A stretch of DNA of 64,000 nucleotides from Variovorax sp. PBL-E5. Its GTDB lineage: Bacteria; Pseudomonadota; Gammaproteobacteria; Burkholderiales; Burkholderiaceae_C. Of this stretch, positions 1 through 8,865 are shown piece by piece. The first letter of the stretch is position 1. Every line of letters begins with the position of its first letter. The stretch spans positions 4,242,001-4,306,000 of the forward strand of contig NZ_LR594671.1 of the NCBI RefSeq assembly GCF_901827185.1, given 5' to 3'. A program made the position numbers and the translations under genes. The notes below the pieces were generated by a model. That model made no database searches, had not been told where the DNA came from, and worked only from the letters and a program-made list of their open reading frames with translations.

Positions 1-1049
1 GCTGGGCCAAGATCCTCGGCAAGAAGGGATGGCTCGGCTACGGCTGGCCCAAGGAATTCGGCGGCCCGGGATGGACTGCGATCGAGAAGCACCTGTTCGA
101 GGAAGAAACCGCGCTGGCCGGCGCGCCGCGCATCGTCCCCTTCGGGCCGGTGATGGTCGCACCGGTGATCCAGGCCTTCGGCAACGCCGAGCAGCAAAAG
201 CGCTTCCTGCCCGGCATCGCGAGCGGCGAGGTGTGGTGGAGCCAGGGCTACAGCGAACCGGGTTCCGGCTCCGACCTCGCCTCGGTGAAGACCAAGGCCG
301 AGCGCCAGGGAAACAAATACATCGTCAACGGCCAGAAGACCTGGACCACGCTCGGCCAGTACGGCGAATGGATCTTCTGCCTGGTGCGCACCAGCAACGA
401 AGGCAAGCCGCAGACGGGCATCAGCTTTCTGCTGATCGACATGAAGTCGCCAGGCGTCACCGTGCGTCCCATCAAGTTGCTCGACGGCGGCCACGAGGTC
501 AACGAAGTCTGGTTCGACAACGTCGAGGTGCCGGCAGAGAACCTGATCGGAGAAGAAAACAAGGGCTGGACCTATGCCAAGCACCTGCTGAGCCACGAAC
601 GCACCAACATCGCCGACGTCAATCGCGCCAAGCGCGAACTGGAGCGGCTCAAGCGGCTCGCCAAGAGCGAAGGCGTATGGGAAGACACGCGCTTTCGCGA
701 CGAGATCGCCAAGCTCGAGGTCGACATCGTCGCGCTCGAAATGCTGGTGCTGCGCGTGCTGTCGGCCGCCACTTCCGGCAAGAACTCGCTCGACATCGCG
801 GGCCTGCTCAAGATCAAGGGCAGCGAGATCCAGCAACGCTATACCGAACTCATGATGCTGGCCGGCGGCCCCTACGCGCTGCCGCTGGTGCGCGAAGCGA
901 TGGAGGCTGGCTGGCAGGGCGACTTCCCTGGCGGCCATGTGCAGCTGGCGCCGCTCGCCACGACCTACTTCAACATGCGCAAGACCACCATCTACGGCGG
1001 CAGCAACGAGGTGCAACGCAACATCGTCGCCCAGACCGTGCTGGGCTGA
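1..1049 (+). CDS. Acyl-CoA dehydrogenase, PimC-like large subunit (5' truncated by window)
   Basis: This is a flavin-dependent acyl-CoA dehydrogenase, which introduces a trans-2 double bond into an acyl-CoA in beta-oxidation-type degradation. The frame is open from base 3, so the N-terminus lies outside the window. The visible part starts in the N-terminal helical domain (WLGYGWPKEFGG), followed by the FAD-contacting strand region (YSEPGSGSDLAS, then GQKTWTT) and a C-terminal helical domain ending in TIYGGSNEVQRNIVAQ, typical of the family. The motif LDGGHEVNEVWFDNV is characteristic of the large subunit of pimeloyl-CoA dehydrogenase-like pairs. A second dehydrogenase gene follows 13 bases later, which supports a two-subunit enzyme. 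The exact substrate is inferred, not shown. Confidence 0.93.
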   Translation, partial: WAKILGKKGWLGYGWPKEFGGPGWTAIEKHLFEEETALAGAPRIVPFGPVMVAPVIQAFGNAEQQKRFLPGIASGEVWWSQGYSEPGSGSDLASVKTKAERQGNKYIVNGQKTWTTLGQYGEWIFCLVRTSNEGKPQTGISFLLIDMKSPGVTVRPIKLLDGGHEVNEVWFDNVEVPAENLIGEENKGWTYAKHLLSHERTNIADVNRAKRELERLKRLAKSEGVWEDTRFRDEIAKLEVDIVALEMLVLRVLSAATSGKNSLDIAGLLKIKGSEIQQRYTELMMLAGGPYALPLVREAMEAGWQGDFPGGHVQLAPLATTYFNMRKTTIYGGSNEVQRNIVAQTVLG

Positions 1050-1062
1050 CAAGGAAACCGAC

Positions 1063-2178
1063 ATGGACTTCGATTTTTCAGACGATCAGCAGCAGCTGCG
1101 CGACGCCGTCGCCAAGTGGGTCGAGAAGGGCTACGGCTTCGAACGCCGCCGTGCGACGGAGGCCGCAGGAGGCTTCTCGCGCGAAGCCTGGGACGAACTG
1201 GCCGAGCTGGGCCTGGGCGGCCTCTACATCCCGGAAGACGAGGGCGGCATGGGCATGGGCCCGGTCGAGGGCATGGTCGTGATGGAGGAGTTGGGCCGAG
1301 GCATCGTGCTGGAGCCGCTCGCGCAATCCTTCGTGGCCGGCGCCGTGCTCGCGGGCCACGCCGACCCCGACACCAAGGACAACTGGCTGCCGCGCATCGC
1401 GGGCGGACAGGCGCTGGTCGCACTGGCCTGGCAAGAGCGCAAGGCACGCTACCGGCTCGACCAGTGCGAGGCCAAGGCCGTCAAGGCGGGCGACGGCTGG
1501 ACGCTGAGCGGCAGCAAGAGTCTGGTGCCGGCCGGCGACGAGGCCGATGCCTTCCTCGTGCCCGCGCAGCTCGACGGTCGCATCGCGCTCTTCCTGGTCG
1601 AGCGCGCCGCCGATGGCGTCGCGGCACGGGGCTACGGCACGCAGGACGGCAGCCGCGCGGCCGAGGTCGTTTTCGACAAGGCCGCCGCCGTGCTGGTCGC
1701 GCGGGACGGCCTGCCCGTGCTCGAGCACGCGGTCGACATCGGCATCGCTACCGCCTGCGCCGAGGCCATCGGCGTGATGGACCGGACGCTTGCGATCACC
1801 GTCGAGTACATGAACACGCGCAAGCAGTTCGGCGTCGCGATCGCCAGCTTCCAGGCGCTGCGCCATCGCGTCGCCGACATGAAGATGCAGCTCGAACTGG
1901 CGCGCTCGATGAGCTATTACGCCAGCCTCAAGCTCAATGCGCCGGCGGCCGAGCGCCGGCAGGCGTTGGCACGTGCCAAGTACCAGCTGGGCGTCTCGAT
2001 GCGCTTCGTCGGCCAGCAGGCGGTGCAGCTGCACGGCGGCATCGGCGTGACCGACGAATACATCGTGAGCCACTACTTCCGCAAGCTGACGCAACTCGAG
2101 ATGACATTCGGCGACACGCTGCATCATCTCGGCGAAGTGTCGGGGCGCATGCAGGACACGGCCGGCGTCTTCGCCTGA
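1063..2178 (+). CDS. Acyl-CoA dehydrogenase, PimD-like small subunit
   Basis: A 371-residue acyl-CoA dehydrogenase and probable partner of the preceding protein. It opens with MDFDFSDDQQQLRDAV and carries ELGLGGLYIPEDEGGMGMG in the N-terminal domain. The C-terminal domain has EYMNTRKQFGVAIASFQALRHR and QLHGGIGVTDEY, the usual quinone/FAD-side and C-terminal signatures. The ATG at 1063 is preceded by AAGGAAA. A longer in-frame extension overlaps the upstream gene and is unlikely. Paired genes of this kind (PimC/PimD type) are known to act on medium-chain dicarboxylyl or acyl-CoAs; the specificity here is inferred from similarity and order only. Confidence 0.93.
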   Translation: MDFDFSDDQQQLRDAVAKWVEKGYGFERRRATEAAGGFSREAWDELAELGLGGLYIPEDEGGMGMGPVEGMVVMEELGRGIVLEPLAQSFVAGAVLAGHADPDTKDNWLPRIAGGQALVALAWQERKARYRLDQCEAKAVKAGDGWTLSGSKSLVPAGDEADAFLVPAQLDGRIALFLVERAADGVAARGYGTQDGSRAAEVVFDKAAAVLVARDGLPVLEHAVDIGIATACAEAIGVMDRTLAITVEYMNTRKQFGVAIASFQALRHRVADMKMQLELARSMSYYASLKLNAPAAERRQALARAKYQLGVSMRFVGQQAVQLHGGIGVTDEYIVSHYFRKLTQLEMTFGDTLHHLGEVSGRMQDTAGVFA

Positions 2179-2211
2179 TCGACGGCCGCGGCGCTTGTCG
2201 CGACCTCGCAC

Positions 2212-2251
2212 AACGCCCGCCGGCCTCGCGCATGCGGGCGTTTTCTTTTTC
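2212..2251 (+). terminator. Rho-independent terminator after the acyl-CoA dehydrogenase pair
   Basis: A 9-bp perfect stem AACGCCCGC / GCGGGCGTT (2212-2220 and 2234-2242) with a 13-base loop is followed by a T-rich tract (TTTTCTTTTTC). It lies 33 bases after the stop codon and ends the degradation operon before the next gene. Confidence 0.8.
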
Positions 2252-2268
2252 ATTGAACAGGACCCGTC

Positions 2269-3648
2269 ATGCAAACTCGCCGCCATCTGATCGGCCTCGG
2301 CCTCGCCTCCACCATGCTCGCTGCCTGCTCCACCACGCCGACATCCGCGGACCTGCTGCCGATCGTCTTCGTGCATGGCAACGGCGATTCGGCCGCGCTG
2401 TGGCAGACCACGATCTGGCGTTTCGAATCGAACGGCTGGCCGCGCGACCGGCTGTTCGCGTCCGATCAGCCCTTCCCGCTGGCGCGCGACGACGACGCCA
2501 TGGCGCAGCCGGGGCGAAGCTCGGCGGCCGAATCGATGGCCTTCCTGAAAGCCGAAGTCGATCGCGTGCTGAAGACCACCGGCGCCAGCCAGGTCATCCT
2601 GATCGGCAACTCGCGCGGCGGCAATGCCATCCGCAACTACATACAGAATGGCGGCGGCGATCGTGTCGTCAGCCAGGTGGTGCTCGGCGGCAATCCGGCC
2701 CATGGCATCTGGGCCGTCAAGGGGCTGCACGAGGGCAGCGAATTTTCCGGCCTGAGCCCGTTCATGCGGCAGCTCAACCAGCCGAAAAACGCCGCCGGCG
2801 ACGAGGTCACGCCCGGCGTGAAATGGCTGACCGTGCGCTCCGACAACAACGACAAATATGCGCAGCCCGACGGGGTATGGATCGGTGCCAAAGGCACGCC
2901 GACGAACATCGGTTTCGACGGCCCCGCGCTCAAGGGTGCGAGCAATGTGGTGATCCCGCGGCTCGATCATCGCGAGACCTCCTTCTCGCCGGCTGCCTTC
3001 GAGGCCGCCTGGCGCTTCCTGACAGGATCGCCGCCGCGCACGCTGCAACCAGTGGCCGAGGCACAGGCCACGTTGTCGGGCCGGGTCACGGGCCTGGGGC
3101 TCGATCCGCACGATCCCGCGAGCGGCGACTTTGCCGACAACCTGCCGCTGGCCGGCGCACAGTTGGCGATTTTCGCAGTCGACGCTACGACCGGCATGCG
3201 ACAGGGCGCCGCGGCCCGGACGCAGACCATCGCGGCCGACGGCCGCTGGGGGCCCTTCATCGCGCGACCGGACACCGCCTACGAATTCGTGCTGAGCGCG
3301 CCGGGCTACGCGACGACGCACATCTACCGCAGCCCTTTTCCCCGATCGAGCAGCGTGGTGCAACTGTGTCCGCAGCGCATCGCCGAAGCCGACCGCGCCG
3401 CCAAGGCCCTGGTCATCTTCACGCGACCGCGCGGCTATTTCGATGCCCAGCGCGACACGATGCGCTTCGACGGCCAGACCACGCTGCCCGGCGTGCCGCC
3501 GCAGGGTGCGGGCGTCTCGAGCGCGAAGCTCAAGCTGACAAGCGATGAGGCGCGCACCGTGCCGGCCGAATTCAACGGCGAACGCGTGGTGGGCCGGACC
3601 TGGCCGCTGGCGCGGGGCGAAGTCAGCGTGCTCGAGTTGAGCTACTGA
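2269..3648 (+). CDS. Secreted or lipoprotein-anchored alpha/beta hydrolase (lipase-like)
   Basis: A 459-residue protein with an export signal at its start (MQTRRHLIGLGLAS) ending in a lipobox-like LAAC, so it is probably anchored to a membrane. The N-terminal two thirds are an alpha/beta hydrolase: the oxyanion-side motif is FVHGNGDS and the nucleophile elbow is GNSRGG (G-x-S-x-G), near residue 111. A candidate catalytic His lies in RLDHRETSFSP. The C-terminal third (about residues 250-459) looks like a beta-sandwich or carboxypeptidase-regulatory-like extension, seen in secreted lipases. It stands alone between a terminator and the effector island. Esterase, lipase or polyester depolymerase are all possible; the substrate is unknown. 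Confidence 0.8.
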   Translation: MQTRRHLIGLGLASTMLAACSTTPTSADLLPIVFVHGNGDSAALWQTTIWRFESNGWPRDRLFASDQPFPLARDDDAMAQPGRSSAAESMAFLKAEVDRVLKTTGASQVILIGNSRGGNAIRNYIQNGGGDRVVSQVVLGGNPAHGIWAVKGLHEGSEFSGLSPFMRQLNQPKNAAGDEVTPGVKWLTVRSDNNDKYAQPDGVWIGAKGTPTNIGFDGPALKGASNVVIPRLDHRETSFSPAAFEAAWRFLTGSPPRTLQPVAEAQATLSGRVTGLGLDPHDPASGDFADNLPLAGAQLAIFAVDATTGMRQGAAARTQTIAADGRWGPFIARPDTAYEFVLSAPGYATTHIYRSPFPRSSSVVQLCPQRIAEADRAAKALVIFTRPRGYFDAQRDTMRFDGQTTLPGVPPQGAGVSSAKLKLTSDEARTVPAEFNGERVVGRTWPLARGEVSVLELSY

Positions 3649-3823
3649 GCCACTGAGCTTCCGAGCACCGCGCGTTCGGCCACCGCGCCGGCGCCGCATT
3701 CATTTCTCCTGATCCTTTCTTCCCGGTTTTCCTGCGATCCGCAAAGCCGATGCTTGAGGAATCGCAGCCTCGCCGCCTGGCGGAATCCGCTGCCTGGCAC
3801 GCGTCGGTCCCAAGGAGACCGTC

Positions 3824-4282
3824 ATGAACGAAGAAGAAACAACCAGCGACGAAGAATTCACGAACTGGCGTGGACGATTCATCTCACTGGCCGAAGACGT
3901 TTGCCGGGAACGCGGAGAGCCGGCCATGGCGGTCGTCGACGACCCCGACAACTATCTCTTGCTGGACCTCGAGGTCGATGGCATGACCTTCCACATCCTG
4001 CATTTTCCGGATGCCATGGAACGGCTCGTCGTGCACTGCCGGCTCGGCACCGTACCGGCTGCGCAAGATACCGGCATCCTCGCGGGCGCCCTCATGAGCA
4101 ACATGCCACTGGCCTATTCGCACGCCGGCATGTTCGCGGTCGACACGAAGACCGACGAGCTCGTCTACAGCACCGTCGAATCGCTGCGCGAACTCACGGC
4201 CGAACAGCTGCTGCGGAACATATCGACGATGGTCACCGCCGCCGAGCCCTGGTCCCGGCATTGCACACGGCCATCGGCCTAG
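3824..4282 (+). CDS. CesT-like type III secretion chaperone candidate (first of two)
   Basis: A small acidic protein of 152 residues. It begins with a very acidic stretch (MNEEETTSDEEF), then a helix (FISLAEDVC), beta-strands (YLLLDLEVDGMTFHIL), and a C-terminal half (GMFAVDTKTDELVYS, then LTAEQLLRNISTMVTAAEPW) matching the order of class I CesT/Tir-type chaperones, where an 'xLDxxxxxLVL' strand leads into a helix ending in A-x-x-W. An AAGGAG site lies 6 bases before the ATG. It is followed by a second protein of the same shape and then a very large protein, the usual chaperone-then-effector order. The fold is inferred by eye and no structure search was possible. The chaperone family is the best reading; an unrelated acidic protein is the alternative. 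Confidence 0.6.
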   Translation: MNEEETTSDEEFTNWRGRFISLAEDVCRERGEPAMAVVDDPDNYLLLDLEVDGMTFHILHFPDAMERLVVHCRLGTVPAAQDTGILAGALMSNMPLAYSHAGMFAVDTKTDELVYSTVESLRELTAEQLLRNISTMVTAAEPWSRHCTRPSA

Positions 4283-4336
4283 CAGGCCATCGGCCTTTCG
4301 TTTCCCTTCCCGCCTTTCATACACAAGGAGACAGCC

Positions 4337-4837
4337 TTGGATGCAATCCTGCCCGCTCGCCGGGACTTTCTGAGACTCGCGCGCCAGACGCTCGTGCGAT
4401 TCGGCGCGGACCCCGCGGCGCTCGAGGCGCCGCAAATGGACGTCGAGGCCAAGATCGGCATCGAGTTCGTTGTCGAAGGGGTGGGCTTCGTGCTCGTCCA
4501 CAACACGGACCCGCAGATCGACAACCTGATATTGGTCAGTTGCGCATTCGGTCCTTTACCCATCAGCGCGGCGCGCGAAAGCTGCGTGCGCCTGCTCGAA
4601 GCCAACTATGAACTCTCCGCGCTGCTGCTGACCGGCTTTGCACTCGACGAGGCCGGGAATTGCGTCTACACGCATTCGTGCGCGATGCCGCTCTGGGACG
4701 ACGAGAGCATGGCCGCGCTGATCGAAGGCATGGCAGCCCTGGCCCTGCGATGGCGCAATGGCGGGATTCTCGATGCCGAAGGGCTCGGCACGCTCACGAA
4801 TCACGCCATGCCGGCCGTTCCGTCTGCATTCGCATGA
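4337..4837 (+). CDS. CesT-like type III secretion chaperone candidate (second of two), TTG start
   Basis: A 166-residue protein starting at a TTG, with AAGGAG six bases upstream (4325-4330), which fixes the start. It has an N-terminal helix (FLRLARQTLVRFG), strands (IGIEFVVEGVGFVLVHN), then CVRLLEANYELSALLLTGFALDEAGNCVYT, ending in a helix with ALRWRNG. The LLEAN / GFALD-x-xG order is typical of CesT-family chaperones (class I type III secretion chaperones). The protein is not an obvious copy of the preceding one at sequence level but shares its layout. Two different chaperones in front of one large substrate could act as a hetero-pair; that is inference. Confidence 0.62.
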   Translation: MDAILPARRDFLRLARQTLVRFGADPAALEAPQMDVEAKIGIEFVVEGVGFVLVHNTDPQIDNLILVSCAFGPLPISAARESCVRLLEANYELSALLLTGFALDEAGNCVYTHSCAMPLWDDESMAALIEGMAALALRWRNGGILDAEGLGTLTNHAMPAVPSAFA

Positions 4838-4909
4838 CCACTTCATCGCCTCGATAGCGCTGCGCAACGCCACCTATCTCGGCACAAAGGACAACCCCAA
4901 GGAATTTTC

Positions 4910-7900
4910 ATGCAGAACATCCCCTCATCGCCCCCCTCCATCCAAGCCTCGCGCTCCAACTATCCGCCAGTTCAAGGAGGACATAAACCGGGACCCAAAC
5001 TGAAAGCAAGGGCAACCCAAGTCCAGCAGGGTCAGGATCCCAGGTTTAAGAAAGTACCTGCGCGACAGGATATCCGGCGGCCCAACACCACGGAAAGGAT
5101 GAAGAAGCAAACCACGGTCGTCGACATCCAGAAGGCCTACTCGATTTCCACTTCCAAGATCGCCAGTCCGTCGAAGCCGATTCCGTCGAGTGCGCTGCAA
5201 CAGTCGTACAACCTCGAGAAAACCCAATGGAGCACGCGCTACGCGAAAGACAAGAACTTCAGGGCGAAAGTCGATGTCTATCATGACGGGCGCACAGCGC
5301 TCATCGCAGACATCGCGGCACGGAGGATCAACCCCGAGCAGATCAAGACTCGCAGCATGGAACTCGGACGACAGCTGAGCGTCATTTACGAGCAGGTCAG
5401 CGAACATGGGCCGTGGAATCCGGACTCGGAGCGGCGCATCGCGGCTGGAGGCTGCCACTATGCGAACTGGTCCATCAGGGCCAACTACCTTCAACAGGCT
5501 CCGGGAATTGCGCGATCCGCGTTCATTCTTGCGGTAGACGTGGCTCTGGCGGCTGCCTCCCTCGAGATGGCCCAGTTCGATCCGGCGCAATATTGGATGG
5601 CTGCCATCAATGCAACAGCCGTCATGGCGCAGGGCTTCGCGTTCTATTGGGTGCCCTTGAAGCAGGCCGAAGGCCAGAGTGTCGACGTGGCACTTCGCAG
5701 CCACAACGGGCCGGAATACCAACCCAATCTCAGTGCCTCGGTACTGGTCCTGGAGGACGCCTCGATCGGTCAACTGCAGGGCACGAAGCTTCTGGAAGAC
5801 CGAATTGCGTTCTTGAGAAGCCTCAAAGGTTCGGAGGGCGACAGAATGTGGGATCACATCAAGATCCTCAGGACCGAATACGAATCTCTCCATGAGCAGA
5901 TCACGGCACTCGGGGAACAGAATGCAGAACATGTCAGCCGAGCCAACGCTCGCATTTATGACCGGACCAAGAAGCTCATCAACCGGTTTGTGGAGCTTGA
6001 CAACGAAATAAAGCTTCTTGCGAAATTCGCCCGGAATCTGAACACGGACAAAGCCATCGATGCAGAAATCGACAGGCTCGAGAGCAAGCTTGCGGCCGAG
6101 CGCATCTACGTCACGCTCAGTCATCAGCTCAACCAAGGCAACAGCAAGAATTTCCGAAACCTCTTCAATATCGCCACGGCCGTGTTCGGGCTCGCTTCCA
6201 ATGTCGCTGGAGCTTCCGCCATCGGCAACACGGGGATGCAGGTCGCGGCACTCGTCAGCCAGATCGGCCAGGTTCTTGGCTACAACCTGTTTCACCGATG
6301 GACGGCGGGATCTGACTACAAATCGCTCCTGACAGTCCAGTTCCAGCTGACCGCGCTCACAGGGGTCGGCAATCTTGCGCCCAAGGATGACAAGTTCAAC
6401 CCAGCGCGGCTCGATCAGATCGTGATAGGCCCGATGCAGCGGCGCGTCACTCACTTCAAGAATGCGCTCGAATTCGATCGAACGATCTATCGGGCAGCAT
6501 TCCTCACTGCGCTTTCGGATGCCGAAGGCAACATGCCGAATGGCTCTTACCAGCGCTCAGTCCTCTTCTTCTCCGAATGCAAGACACCCGAGGCTCGTCA
6601 AGGCTATTTGAAGAGCGCAAGCAAGCTCAAATCCATCACCCCCGAGGGGGCCAGGAAAGCGCAGGCGATCCTGATTCTTTACGAAGAGAACGAAAAGAAC
6701 ATCAAGCATCTGAACGAGGGCAAACTCGACGAACTCCTGAGCGATCGGAGCACGCTCCCAGACGACTCGAAGGCCATATTCCAAGGCGCCTTGCTGTGCG
6801 CACAAAGCCACGGCGTCGAACATAAGTCCGAGGACAACAGACTTGCCGAGCTGAAAGGGTTGACGGAAAGTCTCAGCGACCTGGCGTCGGTCAACCAGGC
6901 GGCCCAAAAGGTTGGTCAGAACTTCCTTCTGGTCGCTGCCGGACCTGCCACGCCCTTGGCGTTCAAGTTGATCACCAACGCGATCCAGAGCTTCGCGTAC
7001 GGATTCGCCTCTGCCAACTTCCCAACGGGCACGGATTCGTGGCAGGCGCTGAATTCGACCGCGCTGAATTCGACCGCCGACACTTTTGCCGACTACGCAA
7101 CGCGCAAGCAGATCATCAACATCGTCGGTGGCGTGGGAAGTTCGGCCGCGATCGTGGGCTCGATAGTCGGCCTTTTCATCGCCTATTCAGCACACGAGAA
7201 TATCGCGACAAAGGAACTCCATCGCGGACGCGACCGCGAGCGCGGCGCCGCCATGCCGAATGCAGGCATCCTGGACTACCGGTTCAGCAACGCCCTCTTC
7301 GGTGATCACAAACCGACCGGCTTCAAAACGCTTGCCGCCACACAGATTCCGGACGCCGATCGGCCGGATCCCGTGGGCTATGACCGCAAGGCGACGCTCC
7401 TGAGCGACGCCTGGGAACAAATGAAGGCACCGGCCAACACTCCGCTGTGGAAGTATCTGCAACTTGATCCTGCGCAGTTCGATATCCAGACCCTCGAGGA
7501 GGCGGACGCTTTGGCCGCCGCATATCAGCAGAAGCTCCAGGCGTACGCGCTTGAACTGAATGCGGACAATGCCCCGGACAACAAACCAAGCACCAGCAAC
7601 CAGCCACAGCGCAGCAGAAATGCGTCCAGGGCGGGCGCTCGGCTTTCGTTTGGCAAGGACGTCATCATCGACATCGAGTCCCGGGTCGATCCCGGGCCGA
7701 CGCCCGTCCCACGCATCAGGAAGCATGGCGCCGTGAACCCCAGGACAACAATACCTCCCTTGCGTCTCGTGCAACGCGAAATCAGTGTTTCGGAGAGCAG
7801 CAAAAGCAGACTTTCGACGGGCCGCCGCGCCAGGAAGGTTTCGTTTGCAGCGGAATCCGAGAATGCCATCACCGGACTCGACTCGCCGCGCAGCCATTCC

Positions 7901-8809
7901 AACAACAGGACGCCCAGGACGCGTTTTTCGAGAGTTGGCCAGCCTGCGCAGGCGACGACGCCTCGGACTCCAAGAGGAGGGATTCTTCTTACGCCACGCG
8001 GGGCCATCTCGCTCATCGACAGCGTCATCGACATCATTGACGAAAACGATAACGAAGAGGTCGCCGAGTCAAAGCGCTTTCTTGTCGACTACAAGTTCGT
8101 GAACGTGAACAACTGGAAGGTCCGCGAAGCGGAAGAGAAAGAGGAGCTCAGCGCCATGGACGATCTCTTCAGGGACATGACAGCCATCGTCGACGACAAC
8201 GCCGCAGACGAAACAGATCAGTATTATTTGGACTTTGTTCGTTTGCATGAGCCCTTGATTGACGATTCGTCGGAGAGCGACGCCGAAGACTCATCCGCAG
8301 AGAACGTTGCCAACAGCTCACCCTCGCAGAGCGATGCCGAGGACTCTTCCTCGGGGCGCAAATCAGAAAACAAGAAATTCGGTATCCAGGCGGTTTCCGA
8401 CCACGATGATTCGTCCGGAGAAATCGAAGCGCGGAAAGCACCCATTCCATCGGAGGCGCCACGGCGCAGTGAATCGAGCGACTCGTCCATTGATTCGACT
8501 GACTATCGCCGCAACATACTGACTCAACTGGGTCAGGTGCATGACGAAATGATCGTTCCCGATCTGCCGGCCATCTATCTGAAGACGAAGCGATCGGTGT
8601 GGCACAACCTGTCGCAGCTTCACGCGAACATCGAAAATACTCGATTTATCGGACTGCTCTCGAGCCAGGAGATGGTGGCGTGCATGCATCTCGCGATCGC
8701 CATCGCCAAAAACCCCGATACGGACAGGCTGGCGAAGCAAAACGCCAACAACGTATTGCAAGCGATCAGAGGCGAGAACGCTCAACGCCAGGCCGAGAAG
8801 AAACAATGA
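4910..8809 (+). CDS. Giant candidate type III secretion effector (1299 aa), function unknown
   Basis: I do not recognise a catalytic family. The first 42 residues contain no Asp or Glu and are rich in Ser, Pro, Gln and Lys, like a type III secretion signal. Hydrophobic stretches lie at about residues 203-248, 418-461, 671-703 and 734-760 (the last with IVGGVGSSAAIVGSIVGLFIA), so membrane insertion in a target cell is possible. Residues of about 318-410 are predicted by eye as a helical coiled coil. The region of about 930-1030 is basic with TPRTPRG and LLTPRG repeats; about 1113-1197 is Ser/Asp/Glu-rich with SDAEDSS twice. A 15-bp tandem duplication gives ALNST twice. GC is visibly lower than in neighbours (sampled lines 45-65%). 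AAGGAA precedes the ATG. No secretion apparatus is in the window. A contact-dependent toxin or a phage or plasmid protein are alternatives. Confidence 0.6.
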   Translation: MQNIPSSPPSIQASRSNYPPVQGGHKPGPKLKARATQVQQGQDPRFKKVPARQDIRRPNTTERMKKQTTVVDIQKAYSISTSKIASPSKPIPSSALQQSYNLEKTQWSTRYAKDKNFRAKVDVYHDGRTALIADIAARRINPEQIKTRSMELGRQLSVIYEQVSEHGPWNPDSERRIAAGGCHYANWSIRANYLQQAPGIARSAFILAVDVALAAASLEMAQFDPAQYWMAAINATAVMAQGFAFYWVPLKQAEGQSVDVALRSHNGPEYQPNLSASVLVLEDASIGQLQGTKLLEDRIAFLRSLKGSEGDRMWDHIKILRTEYESLHEQITALGEQNAEHVSRANARIYDRTKKLINRFVELDNEIKLLAKFARNLNTDKAIDAEIDRLESKLAAERIYVTLSHQLNQGNSKNFRNLFNIATAVFGLASNVAGASAIGNTGMQVAALVSQIGQVLGYNLFHRWTAGSDYKSLLTVQFQLTALTGVGNLAPKDDKFNPARLDQIVIGPMQRRVTHFKNALEFDRTIYRAAFLTALSDAEGNMPNGSYQRSVLFFSECKTPEARQGYLKSASKLKSITPEGARKAQAILILYEENEKNIKHLNEGKLDELLSDRSTLPDDSKAIFQGALLCAQSHGVEHKSEDNRLAELKGLTESLSDLASVNQAAQKVGQNFLLVAAGPATPLAFKLITNAIQSFAYGFASANFPTGTDSWQALNSTALNSTADTFADYATRKQIINIVGGVGSSAAIVGSIVGLFIAYSAHENIATKELHRGRDRERGAAMPNAGILDYRFSNALFGDHKPTGFKTLAATQIPDADRPDPVGYDRKATLLSDAWEQMKAPANTPLWKYLQLDPAQFDIQTLEEADALAAAYQQKLQAYALELNADNAPDNKPSTSNQPQRSRNASRAGARLSFGKDVIIDIESRVDPGPTPVPRIRKHGAVNPRTTIPPLRLVQREISVSESSKSRLSTGRRARKVSFAAESENAITGLDSPRSHSNNRTPRTRFSRVGQPAQATTPRTPRGGILLTPRGAISLIDSVIDIIDENDNEEVAESKRFLVDYKFVNVNNWKVREAEEKEELSAMDDLFRDMTAIVDDNAADETDQYYLDFVRLHEPLIDDSSESDAEDSSAENVANSSPSQSDAEDSSSGRKSENKKFGIQAVSDHDDSSGEIEARKAPIPSEAPRRSESSDSSIDSTDYRRNILTQLGQVHDEMIVPDLPAIYLKTKRSVWHNLSQLHANIENTRFIGLLSSQEMVACMHLAIAIAKNPDTDRLAKQNANNVLQAIRGENAQRQAEKKQ
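7046..7077 (+). repeat. 15-bp direct tandem duplication inside the effector gene
   Basis: The unit GCGCTGAATTCGACC occurs twice in a row (7046-7060 and 7061-7075) and continues 2 bases into a third copy. It keeps frame and encodes ALNST twice. It lies between two hydrophobic segments. Confidence 0.9.
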
Positions 8810-8865
8810 CCTTCACGTCCCTATAAAGGCTGCAGGCGTCTGCGCCGGGATGGGCACACGAGGCC

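Noticed and set aside
1078..3699. An 873-codon open frame on the minus strand opposite the acyl-CoA dehydrogenase and hydrolase genes
   Set aside because: It is the antisense of strong plus-strand genes and has the Arg/Ala/Gly-rich composition of a high-GC shadow frame; no family motif.
3649..3823. Search for a plant-inducible-promoter (TTCG-N16-TTCG) or HrpL box upstream of the chaperone genes
   Set aside because: A TTCGG is present near 3675 but no partner at the right distance; no GGAACC box. No promoter of this type is claimed.
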